From NCBI GenBank assembly GCA_002449765.1, contig DJXN01000002.1:310001-374000 (forward strand): a DNA stretch of 64,000 bases, read 5' to 3'. The notes below the pieces were generated by a model. That model saw nothing but the letters and a program-made list of their open reading frames with translations. It was not told the DNA's origin and searched no databases. A program made the position numbers and the translations under genes. This document shows, piece by piece, positions 1 to 8,641 of the stretch. The number at the start of each line of letters is the position of its first letter. The first letter of the stretch is position 1. The DNA is from Fibrobacter sp. UBA7003. Its GTDB lineage: Bacteria > Fibrobacterota > Fibrobacteria > Fibrobacterales > Fibrobacteraceae.

Positions 1-404
1 ATCATCTTCAGGTCGAACACTCCATCTATCGCAGGCGCAATTCCCATGTGCGCCATGCCCGCCTCGCTCCAGTCGTGCCGCCCGTTGGTAAACACATAGC
101 GGGGACCCTGCAGGCCCAGCAACAGCGCGAGTTTCTCGGGAGCACGCTTCGGGTACGTCAGATATTCCAGTTCGTGAATGAAGTCGAAGAATTCGTCCGG
201 GTCGGTACCGTTCATCGCCATGAGGCCAGCAAGCGTCGTGCCAAACCTTTCCAGGTAATCCGTCCGAATCCTGTGCGCCGATTCAAAATCGCCGCCGACA
301 GTCTTCTGCACAAAGAGCGAAATGCGGTGGTCGAGCGAATTGATGACATAGCGCTCTTCGTCGCCATACAAAGTAAGGTCGTAATCGAAAAGCCAGACCT
401 TCAA
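1..404 (-). CDS. HAD-family pyrimidine 5'-nucleotidase, partial (C-terminus outside window)
   Basis: Reading the minus strand gives an open frame of 134 codons that runs off the left edge. It begins MKVWLFDYDLTLYG, the HAD motif I region with the nucleophile Asp and the general acid Asp two residues on. The following stretch (HRIRTDYLERFGTTLAGLM) and the later YVFTNGRHDW (motif II, Thr-Asn) match the SDT1-like pyrimidine nucleotidase branch, which removes phosphate from UMP or CMP. I place the start at a TTG at 402-404 because a G-rich ribosome site (GGGGG) lies four bases before it and no in-frame ATG or GTG is nearby. It follows dgt by 11 bases on the same strand, so the two are probably co-transcribed as a nucleotide-pool pair. 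The HAD fold is sure; the exact substrate is inferred. Confidence 0.75.
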   Translation of the reverse strand, partial: MKVWLFDYDLTLYGDEERYVINSLDHRISLFVQKTVGGDFESAHRIRTDYLERFGTTLAGLMAMNGTDPDEFFDFIHELEYLTYPKRAPEKLALLLGLQGPRYVFTNGRHDWSEAGMAHMGIAPAIDGVFDLKM

Positions 405-415
405 GGGACCCCCGC

Positions 416-1723
416 CTACACGCCCATCGCAAGGCCGCCAATCTGGCGCGCCAAGTATGTGGCGTAGTTGTCCGTCATGCCCGTCACAAAATCGAGCACC
501 TGGTGGTAGGCCTCGGCGGCGGTCACGCTCTGTCCGATTTTCGCCTGCCCGATAAGCCGCACGATGCGGTCGGCACGATAAGAATTCCTGCCATTCTGCC
601 TGTAATCGTAAACGCCGTTGATAAAGGCGTCGAGAACGGTTGCAAGCGTCGTGTAGCTGCCGACTTCAAGTTCCGTCTTGCGGCGATCCGGATAGATACG
701 TTCCACGCCCAGGCGCTTCGCAATGCGGATTCCCCACATGGCATCGGATTTCGTGATATCGATCAGGTGGCTGTTGAGCTTGCCTTCCATGATTTCTTCA
801 TAGTGCTTCACGAAGGTCACGGCAACGTCGTCTATAATGTTCTGGAAGGCCTTCCCGCGGATGCTACTGAGGAAGTCGCGGAAGTTGCGTCCGTTTTCCT
901 CGTATTCCTTGTCGATATTTATTTCGGGGCCGCAGAGGTAGCTGAACATGTCGCGCACATCGCTAAAAGCAAGGATTCCAAGTTCAATGGCATCTTCCAC
1001 ATCGAGGATGGAATAGCAGATGTCGTCAGCGGCTTCCATCAGGTAAACGAGCGGGTGGCGCACCCACTTGCCGTTATCTATCTGCGGGAGCCCGAGCGTT
1101 TCGGCGGTAATCCCGTAGAGGTCCGCCTCCGTCGAGAACAAACTGGTGGGGCAACCGTACTTGGCCAGTTGCGGGTACTTTATCATGGCGCCGATGGTAG
1201 CGTAGGTAAGGCGCATTCCGCCATCGAGAAAGTGGTACTCCAGCTTGCTCAATATGCGGTGCCCCTGCGCGTTGCCGTCGAAGTTCTCGAAGTCCGCCAT
1301 TTCCTTGTCGCTCAAATCCTTCAGCGGGGCACTCTGGCGGTTCTTGCGGAACCACTCGCGGATAGCAGCCTCACCAGCATGCCCGAACGGCGGGTTACCG
1401 ATATCGTGAGCCAAGCAGGCCGATTGCACGATGGTCCCGAACTGGTATTCGTTGATATACTTGGGCAAGTACTTCTTGATGAGGTGGAAAACCGTAATCG
1501 CAAGGCTACGCCCCACGCTCGAAACCTCGATACTGTGCGTGAGTCGGCTATGCACGTGGTCGTTCACCGAGAACGGGTGAACCTGCGTCTTGCGGCCAAG
1601 CCTGCGGAAAGCCGTCGAAAAGACAATGCGGTCGTAATCCCTGTGATAATCGGAGCGGTTCGGGTCCTGATTGGCCGGGTGCCCATAACGCGTAGCGGAT
1701 AAAAGTGTTTCCCATCTGAGCAT
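416..1723 (-). CDS. dgt: Deoxyguanosinetriphosphate triphosphohydrolase (HD domain)
   Basis: The 435-residue protein carries the HD phosphohydrolase signature in order: HSRLTHSIEV, then AHDIGNPPFGHAGE holding the metal-binding His-Asp pair, then EAADDICY with the last metal Asp. Proteins of this family split dNTPs (dGTP in the best-known case) into nucleoside and triphosphate. An upstream in-frame ATG would add 18 residues, but I choose the ATG at 1721-1723 because a TATATTTG promoter element ends only four bases before it, so the longer form would start upstream of the likely transcript. The gene is divergent from the RluA-type gene at 1798 and precedes the HAD nucleotidase. Preference for dGTP over other dNTPs cannot be read from the sequence. 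Confidence 0.9.
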   Translation of the reverse strand: MLRWETLLSATRYGHPANQDPNRSDYHRDYDRIVFSTAFRRLGRKTQVHPFSVNDHVHSRLTHSIEVSSVGRSLAITVFHLIKKYLPKYINEYQFGTIVQSACLAHDIGNPPFGHAGEAAIREWFRKNRQSAPLKDLSDKEMADFENFDGNAQGHRILSKLEYHFLDGGMRLTYATIGAMIKYPQLAKYGCPTSLFSTEADLYGITAETLGLPQIDNGKWVRHPLVYLMEAADDICYSILDVEDAIELGILAFSDVRDMFSYLCGPEINIDKEYEENGRNFRDFLSSIRGKAFQNIIDDVAVTFVKHYEEIMEGKLNSHLIDITKSDAMWGIRIAKRLGVERIYPDRRKTELEVGSYTTLATVLDAFINGVYDYRQNGRNSYRADRIVRLIGQAKIGQSVTAAEAYHQVLDFVTGMTDNYATYLARQIGGLAMGV

Positions 1724-1727
1724 GGCG

Positions 1728-1735
1728 CAAATATA
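1728..1735 (-). promoter_or_regulatory. -7 element TATATTTG of dgt
   Basis: Exact match to the TAnnTTTG consensus known from Bacteroidota, four bases (CGCC) before the dgt ATG. No Shine-Dalgarno site fits in that gap, so the mRNA may be leaderless. Confidence 0.6.
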
Positions 1736-1784
1736 AAAATTCTGCAAGGCGAGAGAAGCGACAAACTTGTTTGGCATTTATTTC

Positions 1785-1792
1785 TATCTTTC
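1785..1792 (+). promoter_or_regulatory. -7 element TATCTTTC of the RluA-type gene
   Basis: TAnnTTT-type element followed by five bases and then ATG at 1798. It decides the start: the TTG at 1771 would lie upstream of the transcript. Confidence 0.5.
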
Positions 1793-1797
1793 ATTAC

Positions 1798-2874
1798 ATG
1801 ATTACGCGCATCATCGACCGCAACTTCGCCAACATGCGACTGGACCGTTTTTTACGCAAGGCATTCCCCGACGAATCCCTGTCGGTTTTCTTCGCCGTCA
1901 TCCGCAAAAAAAAGGTGCGCGTGAACGGAGTCGTCGGCAAGGCGAACCAGATGCTTGCCGAAGGCGATACCGTCTGCATCTACGAGAACTTCAAGAGCGT
2001 GGATGAATCCGCAGCGCAAACCACCGAAACGGAACAGTCGCCGGTACCAGCCCCAAGTTCCGGTTTCGCGAAGAACAAGTCCACATGGGGCAAGGTCCTC
2101 TCCCCTGCAGAAAAGCAGGCGGGCTGGGGCGCGAATGACCTGGATATCGTCATCCAGACAGAAGACTACGTCATCGTGAACAAGCCCTCGGGACTTGCGA
2201 GCCAGCCGGGTTCCGGTACGCGCCCGGGCGAAAGCCTCGTGGAATACCTGTGGGAATGGGGCCGCCGCGAAGGCCTCGACTTCAAGCCCACCATCGCGCA
2301 CCGTCTGGACCAAGAGACATCGGGCATGCTGATTGCGGCCCTCCACGGCGACACGCTGCGCGACTTTACCCGTATGATTCGCGAACACGAGGTGGAAAAG
2401 TTCTACTTCGCGCTCGTGAAGGGCAACCTGAAAAAGGAAAAGGGCACGATTTCGGAATCGCTTACCCGCACCGATGCCGCAAAGGGCAGCAAGATGAAGG
2501 TCGGCGAGAGCGGCAAGGACGCGAAAGAGGCCGTAACGCACTACCGCGTAAAGCAGCACTACGAAGGTTACGACCTCGTGAAAATCAAGCTCGAGACCGG
2601 GCGCATGCACCAGATTCGCGCGCACTTTGCAAGCATCGGACACCCGCTCCTGGGCGATACCCGCTACGGCGATTTCGCACTCAACCGCGAAGTGAAAAAG
2701 ACGCTCGGGCTCCACAGGCTATTCCTGCACAGTTGCAGGCTCGAATTCGTATGGCAGGGCGAACGCAAGGTATTCGATTGCCCGCTCCCGAAGGAACTGC
2801 AAAGCGTTATAGACAACCTAAAGCCCATGCGTTTTAGGCACGATATTGCCGACCCACGCGGGGCAAGGAAATAA
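1798..2874 (+). CDS. RluA-family 23S rRNA/tRNA pseudouridine synthase with S4 domain
   Basis: The protein (358 residues) has an N-terminal S4 RNA-binding domain (RLDRFLRKAFP, VRVNG) and a C-terminal RluA-type catalytic domain. The catalytic Asp lies in the motif AHRLDQETSGML, and the conserved ETGRMHQIRAHFASIGHPLL follows. Such enzymes turn uridine into pseudouridine in rRNA or tRNA. The S4 plus catalytic layout resembles RluC/RluD, but the target base cannot be told. About 45 residues rich in Ala, Pro and Ser link the two domains. The ATG at 1798 is chosen over a TTG at 1771 from the promoter spacing and because the S4 domain starts right after it. The yfcE-like gene follows by 18 bases. Confidence 0.88.
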   Translation: MITRIIDRNFANMRLDRFLRKAFPDESLSVFFAVIRKKKVRVNGVVGKANQMLAEGDTVCIYENFKSVDESAAQTTETEQSPVPAPSSGFAKNKSTWGKVLSPAEKQAGWGANDLDIVIQTEDYVIVNKPSGLASQPGSGTRPGESLVEYLWEWGRREGLDFKPTIAHRLDQETSGMLIAALHGDTLRDFTRMIREHEVEKFYFALVKGNLKKEKGTISESLTRTDAAKGSKMKVGESGKDAKEAVTHYRVKQHYEGYDLVKIKLETGRMHQIRAHFASIGHPLLGDTRYGDFALNREVKKTLGLHRLFLHSCRLEFVWQGERKVFDCPLPKELQSVIDNLKPMRFRHDIADPRGARK

Positions 2875-2892
2875 GATAGCTCAGGAAACAAG

Positions 2893-3528
2893 ATGCGCGC
2901 ACTTATCCTCTCCGATATTCACGGTTCCGCCATCGCCGCAAGGCAGGCGCTTGCTTTTTTCGAGAAATTCAACTGCGACAAAATTTTTTTGCTGGGCGAC
3001 ACGCTCTATCACGGACCGCGCAACCCGCTCCCGGCGGGTCACGGCCCCATGGGAGTCGTCGATGCGCTTGCTCCCTACAAGGAGCGCATCGTCGCGGTCC
3101 GCGGGAACTGCGATGCAGATGTCGACCTGATGATGCTCGACATGCCCATCGAGGATGAATTTGCTGTCGTGAAAGATGACCGCGCAGGCGCTACGCCCGC
3201 AGAAACGACGCTGTTTCTGAGCCACGGGCACATCTTTATGCCGGAATGCTTCCCCGCAGATGCGCTCCACACGCTCGCCCCGAACGACCTGGAACTGAAC
3301 GGCAGAAGCGTCGATGCGTACGTCTACGGGCACACGCACATCTGGAAATGCGAAAAGAACTTCAAGGGAGTCCTGCTCGTGAATCCGGGTTCCACGAGCC
3401 TCCCCAAGGGCGGAAACCCGCCGACCTTCGCCCTCTACGAAAGCGCGACCGCAGCCTCCCCCGCCAAATTCAGCATCCACAGGCTCGACGACGGCAGCGA
3501 ATTAAAATGTGTAATGTGTGATGTGTAA
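2893..3528 (+). CDS. YfcE-type metallophosphoesterase
   Basis: A 211-residue calcineurin-like phosphoesterase of the YfcE/MJ0936 group. Metal-binding motifs are in the usual order: LSDIHG (Asp, His), LLGDTLYHG, VRGNCD (Asn), LSHGH, and YGHTH near residue 148, with NPGSTSLPKG after it. The E. coli homologue hydrolyses phosphodiesters in vitro with unclear physiological substrate. It sits 18 bases after the pseudouridine synthase gene on the same strand. The last codons (Lys-Cys-Val-Met-Cys-Asp-Val) are read from the left arm of an inverted repeat, so the C-terminus may have been altered by insertion of that repeat. Confidence 0.82.
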   Translation: MRALILSDIHGSAIAARQALAFFEKFNCDKIFLLGDTLYHGPRNPLPAGHGPMGVVDALAPYKERIVAVRGNCDADVDLMMLDMPIEDEFAVVKDDRAGATPAETTLFLSHGHIFMPECFPADALHTLAPNDLELNGRSVDAYVYGHTHIWKCEKNFKGVLLVNPGSTSLPKGGNPPTFALYESATAASPAKFSIHRLDDGSELKCVMCDV

Positions 3529-3576
3529 TGTGAAATGGTTTTCAATTACACATTACACACTTCACATCTCACACTC
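3505..3576. repeat. Imperfect inverted repeat made of TAATGTG/CACATTA units
   Basis: The left arm repeats GTGTAATGTG-like units, the right arm the complementary TTACACATTACACAC. The arms meet at 3536-3541. The left arm holds the stop codon of the yfcE-like gene. It could fold as a long hairpin and end transcription, with a short T run at 3585-3591, or be a dispersed genomic repeat. Confidence 0.5.
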
Positions 3577-3607
3577 CCATCCTACTTTTTTTACTAACAT
3601 TTAAGCC

Positions 3608-4852
3608 ATGGTCTTAAACATCATCTGGCTCATCTTCTTCTTTGGCGCATTTATCGCGTGCATGGTGCAGTGGATCGCCTTCGGCGACACCCAAATCTTC
3701 AACAAGACTATCATGGGCGCGTTCGACATGTCGAAAACCGCGTTCGAAATCGCCCTCGGCCTCACTGGCATACTCAGCCTCTGGCTCGGCATCATGAAGA
3801 TTGGCGAAAAGGCGGGAGCCGTACAGATTCTCGCAAAAATCGTCTCCCCGCTGTTCAGCAGGCTCTTCCCCGAAGTTCCGAAAGACCACCCGGTCGTGGG
3901 CACGATGCTCATGAACATAAGCGCGAACATGCTCGGGCTCGATAACGCGGCCACCCCGATGGGCCTGCAGGCGATGAAGCAACTGCAGGAACTCAACCCC
4001 AACGAAGACAAGACTGTCGCGAGCAATTCGCAGATTATGTTCCTCGTCTTGAACGCGAGCGGCCTTACGCTCATCCCGGTGAGCATCATGACGTATCGCG
4101 CCCAGATGGGAGCGGCAAACCCGAGCGACGTATTCCTCCCTATTCTCCTCTCTACGTTCTTCAGCACCATCGCGGGCATCATCGCCATCAGCTTTTTCCA
4201 GAAAGTAAAACTCAAGGACCCGGTAACGGTTGCCTGGCTCGGCGGGCTTTCTGCCTGCGTCATCGCCATCATGGTCTACTTCAGCCACCTCACTGCCGAA
4301 GCCATCGGAACCACGAGCCTATTCATCAGCGGCATCGTATTGCTCGGCCTGATTGTTGCGTTCATGGCCCTCGCCGTCTACAAGAAGGTTCAGGCCTACG
4401 AGGCGTTTATCGAAGGCGCAAAGGAAGGATTCCACACGGCAGTCATGGTCATTCCCTACCTGGTCGCCATTCTCGTGGGAGTTGCCGTATTCCGTTCTAG
4501 CGGGGCAATGGACCTGGTCATGAACGGAATCTCGTGGGTTCTCGCCTGCTTCGGAATCGGCAACGACGTAGTTCCCGCTCTCCCCACCGCATTCATGAAG
4601 CCCCTGAGCGGAGGCGGTGCGCGCGGCATGATGATTGACGCCATGAAGACTTTCGGTGCGGACAGCTTTGCAGGGCGCCTCAGCAGCATGTTCCAAGGCG
4701 CAACCGACACCACGTTCTACATCATCGCGGTTTATTTCGGTTCCGTGGGCATCAAGAAGACGCGCCACGCCCTCACCTGTGCACTCATTTCCGATGCGGT
4801 AGGCATCATCTCGGCAATTGCAATCGCGTACCTGTTCTTCCCGCCAGTCTAA
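3608..4852 (+). CDS. Fused SpmA/SpmB-like membrane protein (two nucleoside-recognition/gate domains)
   Basis: The 414-residue protein has about ten hydrophobic segments and two halves. The first half contains NMLGLDNAATPMGLQAMKQL, the hallmark of spore maturation protein A; the second half contains ALPTAFMKPLSGGGARGM and GATDTTFYI, the hallmark of SpmB. Both belong to the nucleoside-recognition (Gate) domain family, with a role in membrane transport that is not settled. Sporulating Firmicutes carry two genes; in non-sporulating diderms a fused form occurs, so the name says nothing about spores here. Its 3' end overlaps the stop of the minus-strand SGNH-like gene by four bases, so the two are convergent with no spacer. 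Five bases before the start lies a TTTA-type element without a clear ribosome site. Confidence 0.85.
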   Translation: MVLNIIWLIFFFGAFIACMVQWIAFGDTQIFNKTIMGAFDMSKTAFEIALGLTGILSLWLGIMKIGEKAGAVQILAKIVSPLFSRLFPEVPKDHPVVGTMLMNISANMLGLDNAATPMGLQAMKQLQELNPNEDKTVASNSQIMFLVLNASGLTLIPVSIMTYRAQMGAANPSDVFLPILLSTFFSTIAGIIAISFFQKVKLKDPVTVAWLGGLSACVIAIMVYFSHLTAEAIGTTSLFISGIVLLGLIVAFMALAVYKKVQAYEAFIEGAKEGFHTAVMVIPYLVAILVGVAVFRSSGAMDLVMNGISWVLACFGIGNDVVPALPTAFMKPLSGGGARGMMIDAMKTFGADSFAGRLSSMFQGATDTTFYIIAVYFGSVGIKKTRHALTCALISDAVGIISAIAIAYLFFPPV

Positions 4853-6018
4853 TAACTAACGACATGAGGCGTCACCAGCCTCTTATTCGGGAACAGCATT
4901 ATTGAAAGTTTTGCGGCAATCGAATCGCTCGCAATTTCGTGCGCGTTTCCGTTCCAGTGGGAATCAGTCTTCCAGAAAATATCCTTACCGGCCTTACGCG
5001 CCTTGAAGAACGGAACCGTCAGGTCAACGTTCTCGATGCCAGCAGAATCAAGCATATCGTAAAAGTCAAAGTAGTGCTTTGCATCAGGTGACACCGTCGG
5101 CAATCCCATAGTCAAGAACCAGTCATTCACATCATCGCGCCAAAAGAGGTTCCGGTTCGGAGCCATCACAAACAGGAGGCGCGCACCGAAGGATTTCGCC
5201 AAGGAATCCAGCCCCTTCAGGTGTTCCGCTACAGCCTCGTATTCATCGAGATTCTTGTTGTCAAGGAGCACACCGGCGGTATCTTCCGCAAAAGCAAGGA
5301 ACGGTTTCGTCTCGTGATAAGTGCCAACCCCAATCCAGCCCTCGTCCGCCCCCGGATGCGTATCCTTGTAGAACGAATAGCGCCATGTATCCGTCAATTC
5401 ACGCACGGCGGCCGTCGGCGGGAAGCGACGCAGTTTAAAATCGACCGTTCCCGGAGCCTCGAGGAAGGCGCGACGCCGGATGCGCTTGACTTTCGAGCCT
5501 AGGCCCTTGCCCTCGTTCCAGGGCGCCACGTCGCCATAATCGAATACCGCATTCGCACCGAAGTTCACATACACGTTGCGTTCGACACATTCCACCACGA
5601 TGACTTTCGGAACGGGCTTCCCTTCCTTCGCGCGGGCAGCGGCAAGCGCAAAGAGCGATTTCGGGGAGCCCTGCAGGTCAATGTAATCCACCGCAGAAAC
5701 CTTCCCGATTCCCGCCGCAGAAAGCTTATCCGAAACTTCTTCGGGCAACGGCTTGTGGCCGAACTGCACACGGCTGAAGCTATCCCCCAGCCACCACACG
5801 ATTCCCGAATCAAGTGGTGCAATATGCACGCTTTCATCGGGATGGTACGGCTTGTCGACATCTTCCTTGAACTTCTTTACGGAAGTGAGCCTGAAGAGGT
5901 CTCCCCTGCCGGTAAACCACTGCGGGAACGCCCCGCTAAAGAACAGCACGAGCATCGCGATTGAAACAAGCCCGAACCCGCGAACACACCAGAGAGCGAT
6001 TTTAGTCTTTGTATCCAT
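4849..6018 (-). CDS. SGNH/AlgX-AlgJ-like protein, partner of the MBOAT acyltransferase
   Basis: The protein has 389 residues, with one N-terminal membrane segment (residues about 9-29) and the rest predicted outside the inner membrane. The motif GIVWWLGDSFSR carries the GDS block of SGNH hydrolases, and FWKTDSHWNGNAHEIA near the C-terminus carries the Asp and His seen in AlgJ/AlgX/DHHW proteins (TDSHWN). Such proteins finish O-acetylation of exported polysaccharide with acetyl groups passed by an MBOAT protein. The MBOAT gene ends nine bases upstream, which supports a joint role. The modified glycan is unknown; no polymerase or export genes are adjacent. Confidence 0.75.
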   Translation of the reverse strand: MDTKTKIALWCVRGFGLVSIAMLVLFFSGAFPQWFTGRGDLFRLTSVKKFKEDVDKPYHPDESVHIAPLDSGIVWWLGDSFSRVQFGHKPLPEEVSDKLSAAGIGKVSAVDYIDLQGSPKSLFALAAARAKEGKPVPKVIVVECVERNVYVNFGANAVFDYGDVAPWNEGKGLGSKVKRIRRRAFLEAPGTVDFKLRRFPPTAAVRELTDTWRYSFYKDTHPGADEGWIGVGTYHETKPFLAFAEDTAGVLLDNKNLDEYEAVAEHLKGLDSLAKSFGARLLFVMAPNRNLFWRDDVNDWFLTMGLPTVSPDAKHYFDFYDMLDSAGIENVDLTVPFFKARKAGKDIFWKTDSHWNGNAHEIASDSIAAKLSIMLFPNKRLVTPHVVSY

Positions 6019-6026
6019 CGTCGCTC

Positions 6027-7607
6027 CTAGAACTGGAAGTAAATGAATCCCTGCCCGCTAAAGCGGCCGAGGAAAATGATTGCCAACAGATAGACAAGGC
6101 ACCATGTCCAGCGCCATACACCGGGCTCATCGCCCACGACGCAGCCGCGAGTTCCACCGCGAGTCACAAGCGAGCGGATACCCCATATCAAAAGGCCCGC
6201 AAGCACAGCAAGGGCTGCAGGAATATGCACAGCATCGTTATCGACACAGAAAAGCGAATGCGCACAATTTCCACCGCACAACATAAAAGGACCTTTCAGG
6301 AAAGCATCATCGTGAGGAACAATGTACGCCTGCGTCAGGCTTTCGAACGGCCCGAAATTAAATATGCCGGCAATGTAGTTGAGCCACGTGCCAAAATCCG
6401 GTGCGCGGAACAGCGTGAAGAACAGCACGACAAGCGCAAAAGTCTTGATACGACCGAGCCACGGGTGCTTTACCGGGAGCTTGCGCCACGGACGTTCCAG
6501 CACATACGCGACACCGTGACACACGCCCCACGCCACGAAAGTCCACGCAGCACCGTGCCAGAGTCCGCTCAAGAAAAATACGACAAGCACGTTCACGATA
6601 GCGCGCGGGCGTCCCTTGTGCGAACCGCCGAGGCTAAAGTACACGTATTCGCGGAACCAGCTCGTGAGCGAAATGTGCCAGCGTTTCCAGAAGTCGTAGA
6701 TGCTTGTCGCAAGCAGCGGCGCATTGAAGTTTTCCATCAAGCGCACGCCAAAAATCCGCGCGATACCGATAGCGATATCCGAATAACCCGAGAAGTCGAA
6801 ATAAATCTGGAAGGTAAAGAAAATGCCCGCAAGAATCAGTTCTACAGGAGACAGTTCCGACACGTGGCCCGCAGCAACACCATTGAACACGCCATCCACG
6901 AATACGCCCAGGTGGTCTGCCAGCACTGCCTTCTTGAAGAACCCCTGCAATATGCGGAACATGCCCGCCTGCAAGTCGCCCAAATCGAAGCGGTGCTCGA
7001 GCGCAAGTTGCGGCATCAAGTGCGGAGCGCGCTCGATAGGGCCAGCCACCAGCTGCGGGAAGAACGTCACGTACAGCGCGTAGTTCGCAATGCTTTTGCA
7101 TGCGGGAATCTTCCCGCGATAAACGTCAATCACGTAGCTCAGGCTCTGGAACGTGTAGAACGATATCCCCATTGGGAGCAGCAACTTGGGCAAGTCCAAA
7201 GGTTTCCCCATCCACGGGGCAACAACCGCATTCCACGTTTCCTCGAAGAATCCCAGGTACTTGAACGCAAACAGAAGCCCGAGGTCAAAGCTCAGCGAAA
7301 CTGCAAGCGCGATGCGCCGTTTAATATTCGCCTTAGCATCCGCGCCGGGCAAACCTTCAAAACGGCCATCCGCACTCCGGCCAAACCTTTCGATAAAGCG
7401 CGCCATCGTGTAATCCACGCCGATTGTCGCAAGGATAAGCGCAAGGTACTCGGGTCGCCACACCGCATAAAAGTAGAGGCTCGCAACAAGAATCAGTATG
7501 CGACGGAACTTGCCGCCCCAGGCATTCTCCCTGCCCACGGGAACCGCGTAGTATAGCCCTACGACAGCGACCGCAAACAGAATGAAATACCAGGAATGGA
7601 AAAGCAC
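6027..7607 (-). CDS. MBOAT-family (AlgI-like) O-acyltransferase
   Basis: A 526-residue polytopic protein with many hydrophobic segments. It has the AlgI/DltB-type MBOAT signature: FPQLVAGPIERAPHL, FDFSGYSDIAIG, NFNAPLLATSIYDFWKRWHISL, and LSGLWHGAAWTFVAWG with the catalytic His. These proteins move acyl groups from the cytoplasm across the inner membrane to cell-wall or exported glycans. The length fits AlgI. The gene begins two bases after the stop of the antiporter gene and is followed at once by the SGNH-like gene, so the three are one transcript. The substrate cannot be inferred from context. Confidence 0.88.
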   Translation of the reverse strand: MLFHSWYFILFAVAVVGLYYAVPVGRENAWGGKFRRILILVASLYFYAVWRPEYLALILATIGVDYTMARFIERFGRSADGRFEGLPGADAKANIKRRIALAVSLSFDLGLLFAFKYLGFFEETWNAVVAPWMGKPLDLPKLLLPMGISFYTFQSLSYVIDVYRGKIPACKSIANYALYVTFFPQLVAGPIERAPHLMPQLALEHRFDLGDLQAGMFRILQGFFKKAVLADHLGVFVDGVFNGVAAGHVSELSPVELILAGIFFTFQIYFDFSGYSDIAIGIARIFGVRLMENFNAPLLATSIYDFWKRWHISLTSWFREYVYFSLGGSHKGRPRAIVNVLVVFFLSGLWHGAAWTFVAWGVCHGVAYVLERPWRKLPVKHPWLGRIKTFALVVLFFTLFRAPDFGTWLNYIAGIFNFGPFESLTQAYIVPHDDAFLKGPFMLCGGNCAHSLFCVDNDAVHIPAALAVLAGLLIWGIRSLVTRGGTRGCVVGDEPGVWRWTWCLVYLLAIIFLGRFSGQGFIYFQF

Positions 7608-7608
7608 G

Positions 7609-8628
7609 CTACTTCAAGACTCCGGTCGCCTGCGCAATAAGCACGCCGATATAGCCCACGTAGGCAACGAGAAACACGGTACCTTCGAGGCGGTTGATGC
7701 GGCCAATGCGCTTGCCATCCGCACCGACCCTGCTCTTGCGCACAGGAAGCCCGAACAGCAGCAGGAGAACAGTCAGCACGGCCATGACCGGCAGGTCACG
7801 GCTCAGGATAGAAGCGCTGAAGGAATGCATCGGGGCAATCGTCGCAGCGATGCCAACCACCAGGAGCGTATTGAACAGGTTTGACCCGATAATATTGCCA
7901 ATGGCGAGGTCGTTCTCGCCCTTGCGGGCTGCCGCAATGGAACTCGCAAGTTCCGGGAGCGAGGTACCCACGGCGACAATCGTAAGACCAATCAGCAAGT
8001 CGCTCACGCCGAGCGCACGAGCAATTTCAACTGCACCCCACACGAGCGCGCGAGAACTCGCCACCAACAGCGCAAGCCCGAGCACAAGCCACAGGATAGA
8101 CTTTCCGAGAGAAAGCTTTTCGCTCTCGCCCAATTCCGCCGCAGCCGGTTCTTCCGCAGCGGCACCCTTTTTCTGGCGAAGCTCGCTCACGATATTGAAG
8201 GTCAACACGCCCGCAAAAACGAGCAGCACGACAATGCCGTCGAGCCTGCTGATGGAGCCGTCCAACGCCTGGAATATGGCAACAGCCGTAACGGCAATCA
8301 ACACGGGCAGGTCTCGCACGAGAGCCTTCCGCACCACGATAACCGGCGAAATAATCGCTGTCACGCCGAGAATGAGGGCAATGTTTGCGATGTTGCTCCC
8401 GTAAGCGTTACCAAGGGCAAGTTCAGGAGCATCCTGCATGGCAGAAATCGCCGAGACAACCATCTCCGGAGCGGAGGTGCCGAACCCGACAATAACCATA
8501 CCGATAAGGAGCGTAGACATGCCGCAAAACTTGGCGACACCTACCGCACCATCAACAAACTTGTCCGCACTCCATACCAGGACACCCAATCCCAGGACTA
8601 CAGCGAAAATCGGAAGAATCATAAACAA
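7609..8628 (-). CDS. CaCA-family sodium/calcium antiporter (YrbG-like)
   Basis: 339 residues with two homologous halves of about five membrane segments each. The alpha-repeat motifs are plain: GFGTSAPEMVVSAISA with GNAYGSNIANI in the first half and AVGTSLPELASSIAA with GNIIGSNLFNTL in the second. This is the K+-independent CaCA family that exchanges Na+ for Ca2+ across the inner membrane. A soluble loop of about 40 residues, rich in Ala and Glu, separates the halves. It lies between the beta-barrel gene (13-base gap) and the MBOAT gene (1-base gap). Ion choice is by family only. Confidence 0.9.
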   Translation of the reverse strand: MFMILPIFAVVLGLGVLVWSADKFVDGAVGVAKFCGMSTLLIGMVIVGFGTSAPEMVVSAISAMQDAPELALGNAYGSNIANIALILGVTAIISPVIVVRKALVRDLPVLIAVTAVAIFQALDGSISRLDGIVVLLVFAGVLTFNIVSELRQKKGAAAEEPAAAELGESEKLSLGKSILWLVLGLALLVASSRALVWGAVEIARALGVSDLLIGLTIVAVGTSLPELASSIAAARKGENDLAIGNIIGSNLFNTLLVVGIAATIAPMHSFSASILSRDLPVMAVLTVLLLLFGLPVRKSRVGADGKRIGRINRLEGTVFLVAYVGYIGVLIAQATGVLK

Positions 8629-8641
8629 GAATTAGACCTGC

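Noticed and set aside
3608..4852. Evidence for sporulation from the SpmA/SpmB-like gene
   Set aside because: Fused forms occur in non-sporulating diderms and no other spore gene is present.
6009..7556. 515-codon plus-strand frame over the MBOAT gene
   Set aside because: His/Arg/Glu-rich shadow; the MBOAT frame has membrane segments and active-site motifs.
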